This document shows, in pieces, positions 7,497 to 17,505 of a stretch of 64,000 nt of DNA (its first letter is position 1; each line of letters starts with the position of its first letter). This stretch comes from Microthrixaceae bacterium. Lineage in GTDB: Bacteria; Actinomycetota; Acidimicrobiia; Acidimicrobiales; DATDAH01. The stretch spans positions 1 to 64,000 of the forward strand of contig JACJWK010000018.1 in the NCBI GenBank assembly GCA_020637195.1, read 5' to 3'. The translations under genes were made by a program, and so were the position numbers. The notes under the pieces were generated by a model. The model was given only the letters and a program-made list of their open reading frames with translations, was not told the DNA's origin and ran no database searches.

Positions 7497-8759
7497 ATGG
7501 GGGTCGCCGCCGCGCCAGGACAACCGGTCGTCACCGGAGCGCCCGACCCCGACACCGGCCTGCTGCCCGACCCCGACCCCGGCCCGGTGCACTACACGGT
7601 CATCTCGGTCGACGACCACCTCGTGGAGCCCGCCGACCTCTTCGAGGGCCGCGTCCCGGCCCGCTTCGCGGACCGGGCCCCGCGCGTCCGCGAGACCTCG
7701 CGCGGCCACGAGGTCTGGGAGTTCGAGGGCAAGGTCTTCCCCCAGCTCGGGCTGAACGCCGTCGTCGGCCGGGACCGCGACGAGTCCGCCGTCGAGCCGC
7801 GTCGCTTCGACCAGATGCGCCCCGGCTGCTACCGCATCGACGACCGGGTGCGCGACCAGGACCTCGCGGGCATCTGGGCCTCGGTGAACTTCCCGTCGCA
7901 GATCACCGGCTTCTGCGGCACCGTCTACGCCCGGGCCGACGATCCCGAGCTCGGCCTCGCCGTCACCCGCGCGTGGAACGACTGGCTCCACGACGCCTGG
8001 TGGCAGCCCCACCCCGAGCGCAGCATCCCCCTCGGCATCACCTGGCTGGCCGACCCCGAGCTCGGCGCCGCCGAGGTCCGGCGCAACGCCGAGCGGGGCT
8101 TCCGGGCCGTCACCCTCCCCGAGAACCCCCACAAGCTCGACCTGCCGTCGGTCCACTCCGGCTGGTGGGACCCGGTCCTCGCCGCCTGCGTCGAGACCGA
8201 CACCGTCGTCTGCCTGCACGTGGGCTCGTCGGGGATGATGCCGATGCCGCCGGACGCCCCCATGATCGAGCTGGGCGCCACCCTCTTCGGGGCCCTGTCG
8301 CTCGACGCCTGCGCCAACTGGCTGTGGTCGGGGGTGCCCGTGCGGTTCCCCGGGCTGAAGATCGCGATGTCGGAGGGGGGCGTGGGCTGGATCCCGATGC
8401 TCGTCGACCGCCTCGACTACATCGTCGGGCACTCCGGCCACGGCCGCCGGGCGTGGGCCGCCCTCGGCACGGACCTGTCCCCCAGCGAGGTGCTGCGCCG
8501 CAACTTCTGGTTCTGCACCATCGACGATCCCACCTCGCTGGGCGCGGCGCAGGCCGCGGTGGGTACAGACCGCCTGATGGTCGAGGTCGACTACCCCCAC
8601 GCCGACTCCACCTGGCCCGCCACCCAGGCGTTCCTGCACGACCGCCTGTCGGGGCTGCCCGACGCCGACGTCGCCGCCCTCACCTACGCCAACGCCGCCG
8701 AGCTGTTCCGCTGGCCGCTGCCCCCCGAGCCGCGGCCGCCGCTGCCGTCCCCCACCTAG
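7497..8759 (+). CDS. Amidohydrolase 2 family (ACMSD-like TIM-barrel) protein
   Basis: About 420 aa, related to the 2-amino-3-carboxymuconate semialdehyde decarboxylase superfamily, in which a metal centre drives decarboxylation or hydrolysis. The N-terminal SVDDHLVEPADLFEGRVP carries the modified metal motif (DxH). CLHVGSSGMMPM gives the middle His, and EVDYPHADSTWP the C-terminal acidic/His pair. Similar proteins are abundant in actinobacteria that degrade aromatics or steroids, which would fit the nearby thiolase/DUF35 pair, but the substrate is not known. It is followed 24 bp later by a small membrane-protein gene. Confidence 0.75.
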   Translation: MGVAAAPGQPVVTGAPDPDTGLLPDPDPGPVHYTVISVDDHLVEPADLFEGRVPARFADRAPRVRETSRGHEVWEFEGKVFPQLGLNAVVGRDRDESAVEPRRFDQMRPGCYRIDDRVRDQDLAGIWASVNFPSQITGFCGTVYARADDPELGLAVTRAWNDWLHDAWWQPHPERSIPLGITWLADPELGAAEVRRNAERGFRAVTLPENPHKLDLPSVHSGWWDPVLAACVETDTVVCLHVGSSGMMPMPPDAPMIELGATLFGALSLDACANWLWSGVPVRFPGLKIAMSEGGVGWIPMLVDRLDYIVGHSGHGRRAWAALGTDLSPSEVLRRNFWFCTIDDPTSLGAAQAAVGTDRLMVEVDYPHADSTWPATQAFLHDRLSGLPDADVAALTYANAAELFRWPLPPEPRPPLPSPT

Positions 8760-8783
8760 CCCCCACCCCAGGAGAGTCCCACC

Positions 8784-9323
8784 GTGCGCCGTCCCGACCT
8801 CGATCACCTCACGGTGCCGGCCCTGCCCGTCTCCCTGCCCTCGCGGGAGTCGCTGCAGGCGTCGCTCGACCAGTTGCCGGCGCTCGGCGACCTCCCGGCC
8901 AGCCTGCCCGCGCGGTCGTCGCTGCCGGCCGCGCCGAAGGTGCCCGAGTGGGTGCCGATCACGCCCTTCCAGGCCAAGGTCGCCCTCCTGTCGATCCGCT
9001 CGCTGATCGGGGTGCTCGGCTGGCTCTTCCCCAACCTCAGCGGGCGCCTGTTCGGCATCGACCCCGCCCAGAACCCCGCCGCGCCCTACCTCGGACGCCT
9101 CTTCGCCGCCCGTGAGCTCGCGCTCGTCGCGCCGCTGCTGGTCGAGGACGAGGACGTGCAGCGCCGCTCGCTCCAGGTCGGCATGGCGGTGGACGCCGCC
9201 GACGCGGCCGCGTCGGTCGCGGCCGGCGTGACCGGCACCCTGCCCAAGCGGGCCGCGCTCCTGACCGGCGTGACCGCCGTCATCGCCCTGCTGCTCGGCT
9301 GGATCGCCACCTCCGACGACTGA
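8784..9323 (+). CDS. Unknown small membrane protein
   Basis: 179 aa. A Pro/Leu-rich N-terminal stretch of about 50 residues contains repeated L-P-A/S segments (PALPVSLPSRESLQ, LPALGDLPASLP). Three or four hydrophobic segments follow, including VALLSIRSLIGVLGWLFPNL and a C-terminal LTGVTAVIALLLGWIA. The GTG start at 8784 has AGGAGAG 7 nt upstream. It lies downstream of the amidohydrolase gene in the same direction and is closed by a 44-bp palindrome. I do not recognise the family. Confidence 0.7.
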   Translation: MRRPDLDHLTVPALPVSLPSRESLQASLDQLPALGDLPASLPARSSLPAAPKVPEWVPITPFQAKVALLSIRSLIGVLGWLFPNLSGRLFGIDPAQNPAAPYLGRLFAARELALVAPLLVEDEDVQRRSLQVGMAVDAADAAASVAAGVTGTLPKRAALLTGVTAVIALLLGWIATSDD

Positions 9324-9332
9324 CCCAGCGAA

Positions 9333-9376
9333 CTGGCTCCCGATCTCGGTGCCCGGGCACCGAGATCGGGAGCCAG
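9333..9376. terminator. Perfect 44-bp palindrome between convergent genes
   Basis: CTGGCTCCCGATCTCGGTGC is followed by CC and then its exact reverse complement, centred between 9354 and 9355. It lies 9 bp after the stop of the membrane-protein gene and 20 bp from the fumarase stop on the other strand, so it can act as a bidirectional terminator. It has no loop and no T-run. Confidence 0.7.
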
Positions 9377-9396
9377 AACGGACGAGCGGCGCCGGG

Positions 9397-11043
<1,647 letters not shown>

Positions 11044-11049
11044 ACCCCA

Positions 11050-11055
11050 ACGCTA
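11050..11055 (-). promoter_or_regulatory. -10-like TAGCGT, probable leaderless start of fumarase
   Basis: On the minus strand TAGCGT is followed by 6 nt and then the GTG start. There is no ribosome binding site in the 6-nt gap. Confidence 0.5.
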
Positions 11056-11119
11056 CGGCGGCCCGCGACCCGGGGCGAACCGCGCCCGCGACGCCGTCCG
11101 GGCGCCGGCCCGGGCCCGG

Positions 11120-12240
11120 TCAGGACGGGTCGACGCGGGTCAGCACCGCGGCGTCGTGGGGCACGGACCAGATCGAACCGTCCCCGGCCGCCACCTCGCG
11201 CGGCTGGCCCTCCACCTCGACCGAGCCCACCACCGAGCCCGCGTCGGGGTCGAGCAGCAGCAGGTCGTCGTCGCCGTCGACCCAGGGCCGGCCCTGGTCG
11301 TCGATGGCCACGGCGCCGACCCGCTCGCCCACCTCGATGGTCTCGACGACCTCGGCGCTCGCGGCGTCGACGCGCAGCACCGACCGGGTGCCCTCGACGG
11401 CGAGCCACACGTCGTCGCCGTCGACCGTGGCCTCGCCGGGCAGGTCGCCGACGTCGACCGTGGCCACCACCGCCCGCTCGTCGAGATCGATCTTCGACAG
11501 CGTCCCGTCCTCGCGGTTGGTGACCCACAGGGTGGCGTCGCCGTCGGCGACGATCGCAGCCGGGTCGGCGCCCACCGCGATCTCCTCGACGGTCTCGAGG
11601 GTGTCGGGGTCGAGGCCCTCGACGGTGGCGTCGTCACGGTCCGTGACCCACACGAGGCCGTCCGCCGTGGTGACCGACTGCGGCCCCCCGTCGAACGCCA
11701 CCGTGTCGAGCACGGTGCCGTCGGAGGCGGAGAGACGGCTGACCTCGGCGGCCTCGAGGGAGGTGACCCACACCGACCCGAGGCCGACGGCGACGTCGCG
11801 GGGGCCCTCGCCCACGTCGACGGTGGAGGTGACCTCGTCGGTGGCGGGGTCGACCCGGCTGACCGTGGCGTCCCCGCGGTTGGCGACCCAGACGATGCCG
11901 AGGTCGTCGACGACGATGCCGCGCGGGGTGTCACCCACCGGGATCGTGGCGACGACCGCTCCCACCGCGCCGTCGTCGGCCTGGTCGTCGTCGCCGCCTC
12001 CCCCGTCGCCACCGCCCCCGGCCAGCGCCACCACGGCGACGACCACGACGAGCAGCACGGCCACCGCCACGACCCCGATCAGCAGGGGGCGCCGCGAGCG
12101 ACCGGCCGCGGCCGGGCCCGTCGTCCCAGCCTCCGGCGGGCCCGCGCCGGCGGGCGGGGTGGCGCGGCCCTCTGGCGGGATGCGGCCGGTTCGAGCGGCG
12201 GTGCGGCGGGCGCCGACGGGGCCACGGGCGACGCGCGGCG
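11120..12240 (-). CDS. C-terminal part of a receptor Ser/Thr kinase: TM helix and extracellular beta-propeller (frame differs from the kinase domain)
   Basis: This frame encodes a Pro/Ala-rich linker, a transmembrane helix (LIGVVAVAVLLVVVVAVVAL) and about 280 residues of YncE/NHL-type propeller repeats with recurring IWVTNR, VWVTDRDDATV and LWVTNREDGTLSKID blocks, ending DAAVLTRVDPS. This is a classic extracellular sensor for a one-TM kinase, and the kinase domain lies immediately upstream in another frame (see 11931-13232). It has no convincing start of its own, so I treat it as the displaced C-terminal half of one gene spanning 11120-13232. Confidence 0.7.
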
Positions 12241-13232
12241 GGAGCGTCGGCCGGACCGGACGAGGTGGTGGGTGCGGCGGGGCGCGGCCCCCGGACGGTC
12301 GGCCCCGAGTCCTCCCCGTCGGCGGGCGGGGGCGGCGCCGGCCGCGACCCGGCGGCCAGGGTCTGGCCCGAGCCCTCGCCCCGCGGGTCGAGGCGCATCT
12401 CGGTGACCGCCAGGCCGGCGTCGTGCTGGGCCTCCTGGAGCAGGCGACCGAGATCGGCGGGCGTGGTCGGCCGGGCCGCCGGGTCCTTGGCCGTGGCCGC
12501 CTCGACCGCAGCGGCCACCGACTCGGGCACGCCGAGACCACGCAGGTCGGGCAACGGGTCGTTGACGACCCGGGTCACCGCGGCGAGGACGTTCTCGTCG
12601 CCCTGGCGCAGGAACGGGGGGCGCCCGGCGAGGAGGTGGAACAGGGTGGAGCCGAGGGAGTAGACGTCGCCCGGTGGGCCGACCCGCTCGCCCTGGAGGG
12701 CCTCGGGCGCGGCGTGGGCGATGGTGAACGACGCCATGCCGGCGGCGGTGGCGACCGCGGTCTCCGAGGTGGCCAGCCCGAAGTCGGTGAGCTTGGCCTC
12801 GCCGTAGAGACCGACCATCACGTTCTCGGGCTTGAGGTCACGGTGCAGGACCCCTGCGTCGTGGGCGGCCTGGAGGGCGCCCGACACCTGGATCGTCATG
12901 TTGACCGCCTCCTCCCAGGAGAGGGGCCCGAGGTGGAGCAGTCGGTCGGCGAGCGAGCCGCGGTCGAGGAACTCCATGGCGAGGTACGGGTGGCCGTCGC
13001 CGGTCGTGCCGAGGTCGTAGACGGCGACGATGTTCGGGTGCCACGAGAGCGCACCCATGGCCTGGCACTCGCGCTGCCAGCGCCGGGCGGCGTGGTCGTC
13101 GGCCTGGAGCTGCGACAGCACCTTCAGCGCGACGGTGCGGTCGAACCCCACCTGCCGGGCGCGGTAGACCACCCCGAACCCGCCCCGGGCGACCTCCTCG
13201 ATCTGGTCGTAGCCGGCGACCTCGATGGCCAT
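11931..13232 (-). CDS. Ser/Thr protein kinase (N-terminal catalytic part, frameshifted in the linker)
   Basis: Active-looking PknB-type kinase: glycine loop VARGGFGVVYRA, VALKVL (catalytic Lys), HRDLKPENVMV (catalytic loop), TDFGLA, AHAAPE and GDVYSLGSTL, closing about residue 290 with LGRLLQEAQHDAG. After roughly residue 320 this frame becomes Arg-rich nonsense, while the frame of 11120-12240 continues with a natural linker, TM helix and propeller. A short third-frame stretch near 12181-12225 also reads as a plausible linker (APSAPAAPPLEPAAS), so two single-base losses would restore one 2.1-kb receptor kinase gene. TAGCAT 6 nt before the ATG suggests a leaderless start. It is divergent from ppgK. 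Confidence 0.8.
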   Translation of the reverse strand: MAIEVAGYDQIEEVARGGFGVVYRARQVGFDRTVALKVLSQLQADDHAARRWQRECQAMGALSWHPNIVAVYDLGTTGDGHPYLAMEFLDRGSLADRLLHLGPLSWEEAVNMTIQVSGALQAAHDAGVLHRDLKPENVMVGLYGEAKLTDFGLATSETAVATAAGMASFTIAHAAPEALQGERVGPPGDVYSLGSTLFHLLAGRPPFLRQGDENVLAAVTRVVNDPLPDLRGLGVPESVAAAVEAATAKDPAARPTTPADLGRLLQEAQHDAGLAVTEMRLDPRGEGSGQTLAAGSRPAPPPPADGEDSGPTVRGPRPAAPTTSSGPADAPAARRPWPRRRPPHRRSNRPHPARGPRHPARRRGPAGGWDDGPGRGRSLAAPPADRGRGGGRAARRGRRRGGAGRGRWRRGRRRRRPGRRRRGGSGRRHDPGG

Positions 13233-13238
13233 GGCCGC

Positions 13239-13244
13239 ATGCTA
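13239..13244 (-). promoter_or_regulatory. -10-like TAGCAT for the Ser/Thr kinase gene
   Basis: On the minus strand TAGCAT, then 6 nt, then ATG at 13232. It lies in the 78-bp divergent region with ppgK. Confidence 0.45.
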
Positions 13245-13298
13245 CGTGTCGCCGGGCCGGCGGGGTCGGTCGGCCGAACGGCCGCCGCCGCCCCGCGC

Positions 13299-13304
13299 TA
13301 CGGT
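13299..13304 (+). promoter_or_regulatory. -10-like TACGGT for ppgK
   Basis: TACGGT is followed by 6 nt (CGCCCG) and the ppgK ATG; no Shine-Dalgarno sequence is present. Confidence 0.5.
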
Positions 13305-13310
13305 CGCCCG

Positions 13311-14057
13311 ATGGAGCGCCTCGGGATCGACATCGGGGGCAGCGGCATCAAGGCGGCGCCGGTCGACGTCGCCACCGGGGCGCTGCTGGCCGAGCGCCAC
13401 CGCATCGAGACCCCCCAGCCCGCCACCCCCGACGCCGTCGCCGCCACGGTGGCCGAGCTGGTGGCCCACTTCGGCTGGACGGGCCCCCTGGGCGCCACCT
13501 TCCCCGCCATCGTGCGGGCCGGGGTGATCCGGTCGGCCGCCAACGTGGACCCGAGCTGGATCGGCGCCGACGCGGCCCGCCGCTTCGCCGACGCCACCGG
13601 GTGCCCGGTGACCGTCCTCAACGACGCCGACGCGGCCGGGGTCGCGGAGATGACCCTCGGGGCCGGGCGCGGCGTGGCCGGGGTGGTCCTGTTGCTCACG
13701 TTCGGCACGGGCATCGGCAGCGCGCTGTTCGTCGACGGCCACCTCGTGCCCAACACCGAGCTCGGCCACCTCGAGGTCGACGGCCACGACGCCGAGCACC
13801 GGGCCGCGGCCTCGGTGCGCGAGGACCACGACCTGAGCTGGAAGCACTGGGCCAAGCGGGTGGACCGCTACCTCGAGGTGGTCGAGGCGCTGTTCTCCCC
13901 CGAGCTGCTCATCGTCGGGGGCGGGGTCTCCAAGAAGGCCGACAAGTTCCTGCCGCTGTTGCATCGCGAGACCCCGGTCGTGCCGGCCCAGCTGCGCAAC
14001 CAGGCCGGCATCGTGGGCGCGGCGATGGCCTCGGTGGCCGCCCACCCTCCCGGGTAG
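13311..14057 (+). CDS. ppgK: Polyphosphate glucokinase (ROK family)
   Basis: Phosphorylates glucose to glucose-6-phosphate using inorganic polyphosphate (and often ATP). The 248-aa protein starts MERLGIDIGGSGIKAAPVD, the phosphate-binding motif characteristic of PpgK. LNDADAAGVAEM (catalytic Asp in VLNDADAA), LLTFGTGIGSALFVDG and ELGHLEVDGHDAEH follow. The zinc-binding Cys cluster of ordinary ROK proteins is absent, as is normal for PpgK. The ATG at 13311 is supported by the leaderless -10 site. The sugar dehydrogenase gene starts 16 bp downstream. Confidence 0.92.
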   Translation: MERLGIDIGGSGIKAAPVDVATGALLAERHRIETPQPATPDAVAATVAELVAHFGWTGPLGATFPAIVRAGVIRSAANVDPSWIGADAARRFADATGCPVTVLNDADAAGVAEMTLGAGRGVAGVVLLLTFGTGIGSALFVDGHLVPNTELGHLEVDGHDAEHRAAASVREDHDLSWKHWAKRVDRYLEVVEALFSPELLIVGGGVSKKADKFLPLLHRETPVVPAQLRNQAGIVGAAMASVAAHPPG

Positions 14058-14073
14058 CCGGGGGCGCAGCCCG

Positions 14074-17000
14074 ATGGCGGCGCGTCCTCACCGGCGGAGG
14101 TCCCCGGCCGACAGGAGCGCCATCGATCGAGCGGCGCGCGCCCCGGCGACGGCGCTGGCAGGACCAGCGGACGGCGGCCCCGCGGGCCGCGCCCCCACCC
14201 GGGCCCGCGTCGGGCTGCTGGTCCTGCTCGCGCTCGTCGCCGGCGCCCTCGCCGTCACCGCCGCGGGCACGCCCGACCGGACCCACCTCCTCGGGCCGTC
14301 GCCGGCCGCCGCCGAGACCCTCCCGGCGGGCTTCCAGGACGAGATCGCGATCGCCGGGCTGTCCGACCCGATGGTGGTGCGCTTCGCGCCGGACGGCCGG
14401 GTCTTCGTGGCCGAGAAGGGCGGGATCGTCAAGGCCTACGACTCGCTCGACGACCACTCCCCCACGGTGGTCGCCGACCTGCGCACGCAGGTGCACAACT
14501 ACTGGGACCGGGGGCTGCTCGGGTTCAACCTGGACCCGCAGTTCCCCGGTGAGCCCTACCTCTACGTGCTCTACGCCCACGACGCCCCGATCGGCGGCCA
14601 GGCGCCGCGCTGGGGCCGCCCCGGCCAGACCGACGACCCCTGCCCCACGCCGCCGGGGCCCCTCGTCACCGGCTGCGTGGTCAGCACCCGCCTGTCGCGC
14701 CTCGAGCTCCGGGGCGACGCCGTGGGGCCCGAGCAGGTCCTCGTCGAGGACTGGTGCCAGCAGTACCCCAGCCACGGGGCCGGCGACATCGAGTTCGGCC
14801 CCGACGGCACGCTCTACGCGAGTGGGGGCGACGGCGCCAGCTTCACGTTCAACGACTTCGGCCAGCTCGGCAGCCCCGCCAACCCGTGCGGCGACCCGCC
14901 CACCCCGCCGGGTGCCCCGCTGGCGCCCCCCAGCTCCCAGGGCGGCGCCCTCCGGGCCCAGGACGCCCGTACCCGCGGCGACGCCCTCGGCCTCGACGGC
15001 ACCGTCATCCGGGTGAACCGCCGCACCGGCGCCGGAGCGACCGGGAACCCGTGGTCGAGCCGGTCGGGTGCCAACTGGCGGCGGGTGGTGGCGTTCGGCC
15101 TGCGCAACCCGTTCCGGCTCGCCTTCCGTCCCGGCACCGACGACCTCTACATCGCCGACGTCGGCGGCGGCGCCACCGAGGAGGTGGACGTGCTGCGCGA
15201 CGCCGGTGGGAGCGCCGAGAACTACGGCTGGCCCTGCTACGAGGGCACCGCCCGGATGCCCGCGTACGACGGCATGGACCTCGACGTCTGCGAGGCCCTG
15301 TACCGCGAGCACGGTGCGGTCACCGGGCCGATGTTCGCCTACGACCACGCCGACGCGGTGGTGCCGGGCGAGTCCTGCCCCACGGGGAGCTCGTCGATCT
15401 CGGGCATCGCGTTCTACGAGGGCGGGGCGTACCCGGACACCTTCGACGGGGCCATGGTCCTCGCCGACTACAGCCGCAACTGCATCTGGGCGGTGCCTCC
15501 GGTGGGCGACCCGCTGACGCTCGTGGACGGCGCCCACGGTCCCGTCGACCTCCAGATCGGTCCCGCGGGCGACGTCTTCTACGTGGACCTCGGGGGCGGC
15601 ACCGTCCGCCGGATCACGTGGAGCGACCACCCGCCGCCCACCGGCTCGTCCTACCTGAGCGACCTGGCGTGGAGCGCGATGACCAACGGGTGGGGCCCCG
15701 TCGAGCGCGACACCAGCAACGGCGAGGCCGCCCCCTTCGACGGCCATCCCCTCACGATCGGGGGCACGACGTACGCGAAGGGGCTCGGCGCGCACGCGGC
15801 CGGCGCGGTGAGCTACGCCCTCGGCGGTCGCTGCTCGACCCTCACCGCCGACGTGGGAGTGGACGACGAGGTGGCCGACGCCGGCTCGGTGCGCTTCGTC
15901 GTCGACGGCGACGGGACGACCCGGTACACGAGCCCGGTGCGGACGGGCACCGACCCGGCCCTGCCGGTCGCGGTCGACGTGACCGACGTGCAGGTGCTGA
16001 CGCTGCGGGTGCAGGCCACCGCCGACGGCAACCACGGCGACCACGCCGACTGGGCCGACGCCTACGTCGACTGCACGCCGTCGGGCCCCGAGCCGCTCAC
16101 CGACCGGACGTGGCGCAACGCCGCGAACGGGTGGGGCCCGGTCGAGATCGACGCCAGCAACGGCGACCTGGCGGGAGGCGACGGCGGCCCGGTGACCCTC
16201 GACGGCGTGGTGCACGGGCGCGGCCTGGGCGTCCACGCGCCCTCCCGCGTGGTCTACGACCTGGAGCCGGGGTGCTCGACGTTCACCGCGGACCTCGGCG
16301 TCGACGACGAGACCGGCGACGGCGGCTCGGTGCAGTTCCGGGTCGAGGGCGGTGGCGGCCGGGTCCTGTACGAGAGCGCCCTGATGCGTGCCGGGACCCC
16401 CACCCGCCACGTGGCGGTCGACCTGGCCGGCGAGCACCGGCTGAAGCTCGTGGTCACCGACGGGGGTGACGGCGTCGACGGGGACCACGCGGACTGGGCC
16501 AGCCCCGCCCTGACCTGCGACGAGCCACCCCCTCCCGGACACGTGCACATCGACGCGCCGGCGGCCACGGTGCAGTGGCGGGTGGGTCGCGAGCTGGCGT
16601 TCTCGGGCGGCGCCGAGACCGCCGACGGCACGCCGGTGGCCGCGTCGCGGCTCACGTGGTCGCTGCTCATGGCGCACTGCCCGTCGACCTGCCACACCCA
16701 CGTCGTGCGCACCGTCCGGGGCGTCCGCTCCGGTCGCTTCGTGGCGCCTGACCACGAGTACCCGTCGCACCTCCAGCTCCGGCTGACCGCCCGGCTGCCC
16801 GGCGGCGACACGCTGGTCCGCCTCCGTGACCTCGACCCGAAGACGGTCGAGCTCACGTTCCTCACCACCCCCCGCGGGCTGCCCCTCGTGGTGGGGACGA
16901 CCGCCGAGCCGGCGCCGTTCGCCCGGACCGTGATGGTCGGATCGGTCAGCTCGGTCGTCGCCCCCCGCACCGCCGAGGTCCCCGGTGGCACGGCCACGTT

Positions 17001-17505
17001 CGCCCGCTGGTCCGACGGCGGGGACCGCAGCCACACCGTCACGGCGCCCCGCACGGACGCCCGCTACCGGGCCTCGTACGCGATCGACCCTGATCGGCTC
17101 GCTGGCGCAGGCGCCGACCTGCCGGCCGGGACCGACAGATCAGGCGCGGGACGACGAGCCGCGCCCGGGCGTCAGCTCCGACGCAGGCGCAGCGGCACCG
17201 GAGGCGCAGCCGTCCCCAGGAGCGCGACGGGCGAGGCCACAGGGCCACGCCGCCGGCCACCAGGGCGCCGCCCCACAGCGCGAGCTCGGCGAGATCACCC
17301 CCGGTGCGGGGCAGCGGGCCGGGCCCGGCCGGCGGTGGAGCGTCATCGGGCGGCGTCACGACACCGGGATCGGCGACCACGTCGCGGTCCGCGTCGGCGT
17401 TGTCCTCCGGCGTCGGGTCCTCACCGTGGGTGCCGTCGTCGTCGACGACCACCCGGTTCAGCACCTCGGCGCCGTCGACCGCGTCGCCGGGCACGGCGAT
17501 GGTGA
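14074..17505 (+). CDS. Secreted PQQ-type glucose/sorbosone dehydrogenase with two NPCBM domains (3' end uncertain)
   Basis: Large exported protein: Arg-rich N-terminus, TM/signal segment near residues 48-70 (VGLLVLLALVAGALAVTAAG), then a six-bladed GSDH propeller (VVRFAPDGRVFVAEKGG, GLLGFNLDPQFP, PSHGAGDIEFGPDGTLYASGGDG, FGLRNPFRLAFRPGTDDLYIADVG, ENYGWPCYEG). Two NPCBM carbohydrate-binding domains follow (NGWGPVERDTSNGE and NGWGPVEIDASNGD, each with GLGAHA or GLGVHAPS), then a PKD-like region. Sugar oxidation at the cell surface is the likely role. After RYRASYAIDP (about 17090) the frame becomes Arg-rich and runs antisense into the next gene. A single extra C would end the protein at TGA 17091-17093, so the true end is probably there. 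Confidence 0.8.
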   Translation: MAARPHRRRSPADRSAIDRAARAPATALAGPADGGPAGRAPTRARVGLLVLLALVAGALAVTAAGTPDRTHLLGPSPAAAETLPAGFQDEIAIAGLSDPMVVRFAPDGRVFVAEKGGIVKAYDSLDDHSPTVVADLRTQVHNYWDRGLLGFNLDPQFPGEPYLYVLYAHDAPIGGQAPRWGRPGQTDDPCPTPPGPLVTGCVVSTRLSRLELRGDAVGPEQVLVEDWCQQYPSHGAGDIEFGPDGTLYASGGDGASFTFNDFGQLGSPANPCGDPPTPPGAPLAPPSSQGGALRAQDARTRGDALGLDGTVIRVNRRTGAGATGNPWSSRSGANWRRVVAFGLRNPFRLAFRPGTDDLYIADVGGGATEEVDVLRDAGGSAENYGWPCYEGTARMPAYDGMDLDVCEALYREHGAVTGPMFAYDHADAVVPGESCPTGSSSISGIAFYEGGAYPDTFDGAMVLADYSRNCIWAVPPVGDPLTLVDGAHGPVDLQIGPAGDVFYVDLGGGTVRRITWSDHPPPTGSSYLSDLAWSAMTNGWGPVERDTSNGEAAPFDGHPLTIGGTTYAKGLGAHAAGAVSYALGGRCSTLTADVGVDDEVADAGSVRFVVDGDGTTRYTSPVRTGTDPALPVAVDVTDVQVLTLRVQATADGNHGDHADWADAYVDCTPSGPEPLTDRTWRNAANGWGPVEIDASNGDLAGGDGGPVTLDGVVHGRGLGVHAPSRVVYDLEPGCSTFTADLGVDDETGDGGSVQFRVEGGGGRVLYESALMRAGTPTRHVAVDLAGEHRLKLVVTDGGDGVDGDHADWASPALTCDEPPPPGHVHIDAPAATVQWRVGRELAFSGGAETADGTPVAASRLTWSLLMAHCPSTCHTHVVRTVRGVRSGRFVAPDHEYPSHLQLRLTARLPGGDTLVRLRDLDPKTVELTFLTTPRGLPLVVGTTAEPAPFARTVMVGSVSSVVAPRTAEVPGGTATFARWSDGGDRSHTVTAPRTDARYRASYAIDPDRLAGAGADLPAGTDRSGAGRRAAPGRQLRRRRSGTGGAAVPRSATGEATGPRRRPPGRRPTARARRDHPRCGAAGRARPAVERHRAASRHRDRRPRRGPRRRCPPASGPHRGCRRRRRPPGSAPRRRRPRRRARRW

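Noticed and set aside
11931..12240. Programmed ribosomal frameshift in the receptor kinase
   Set aside because: No slippery heptamer or downstream structure stands out, and two successive changes in the same direction are better explained by missing bases or decay.
17280..17330. LPXTG signal as proof of sortase anchoring
   Set aside because: The motif LPRTG with a hydrophobic segment is present, but no sortase gene is in the window and the charged tail depends on an assumed frame correction; kept only as likely.
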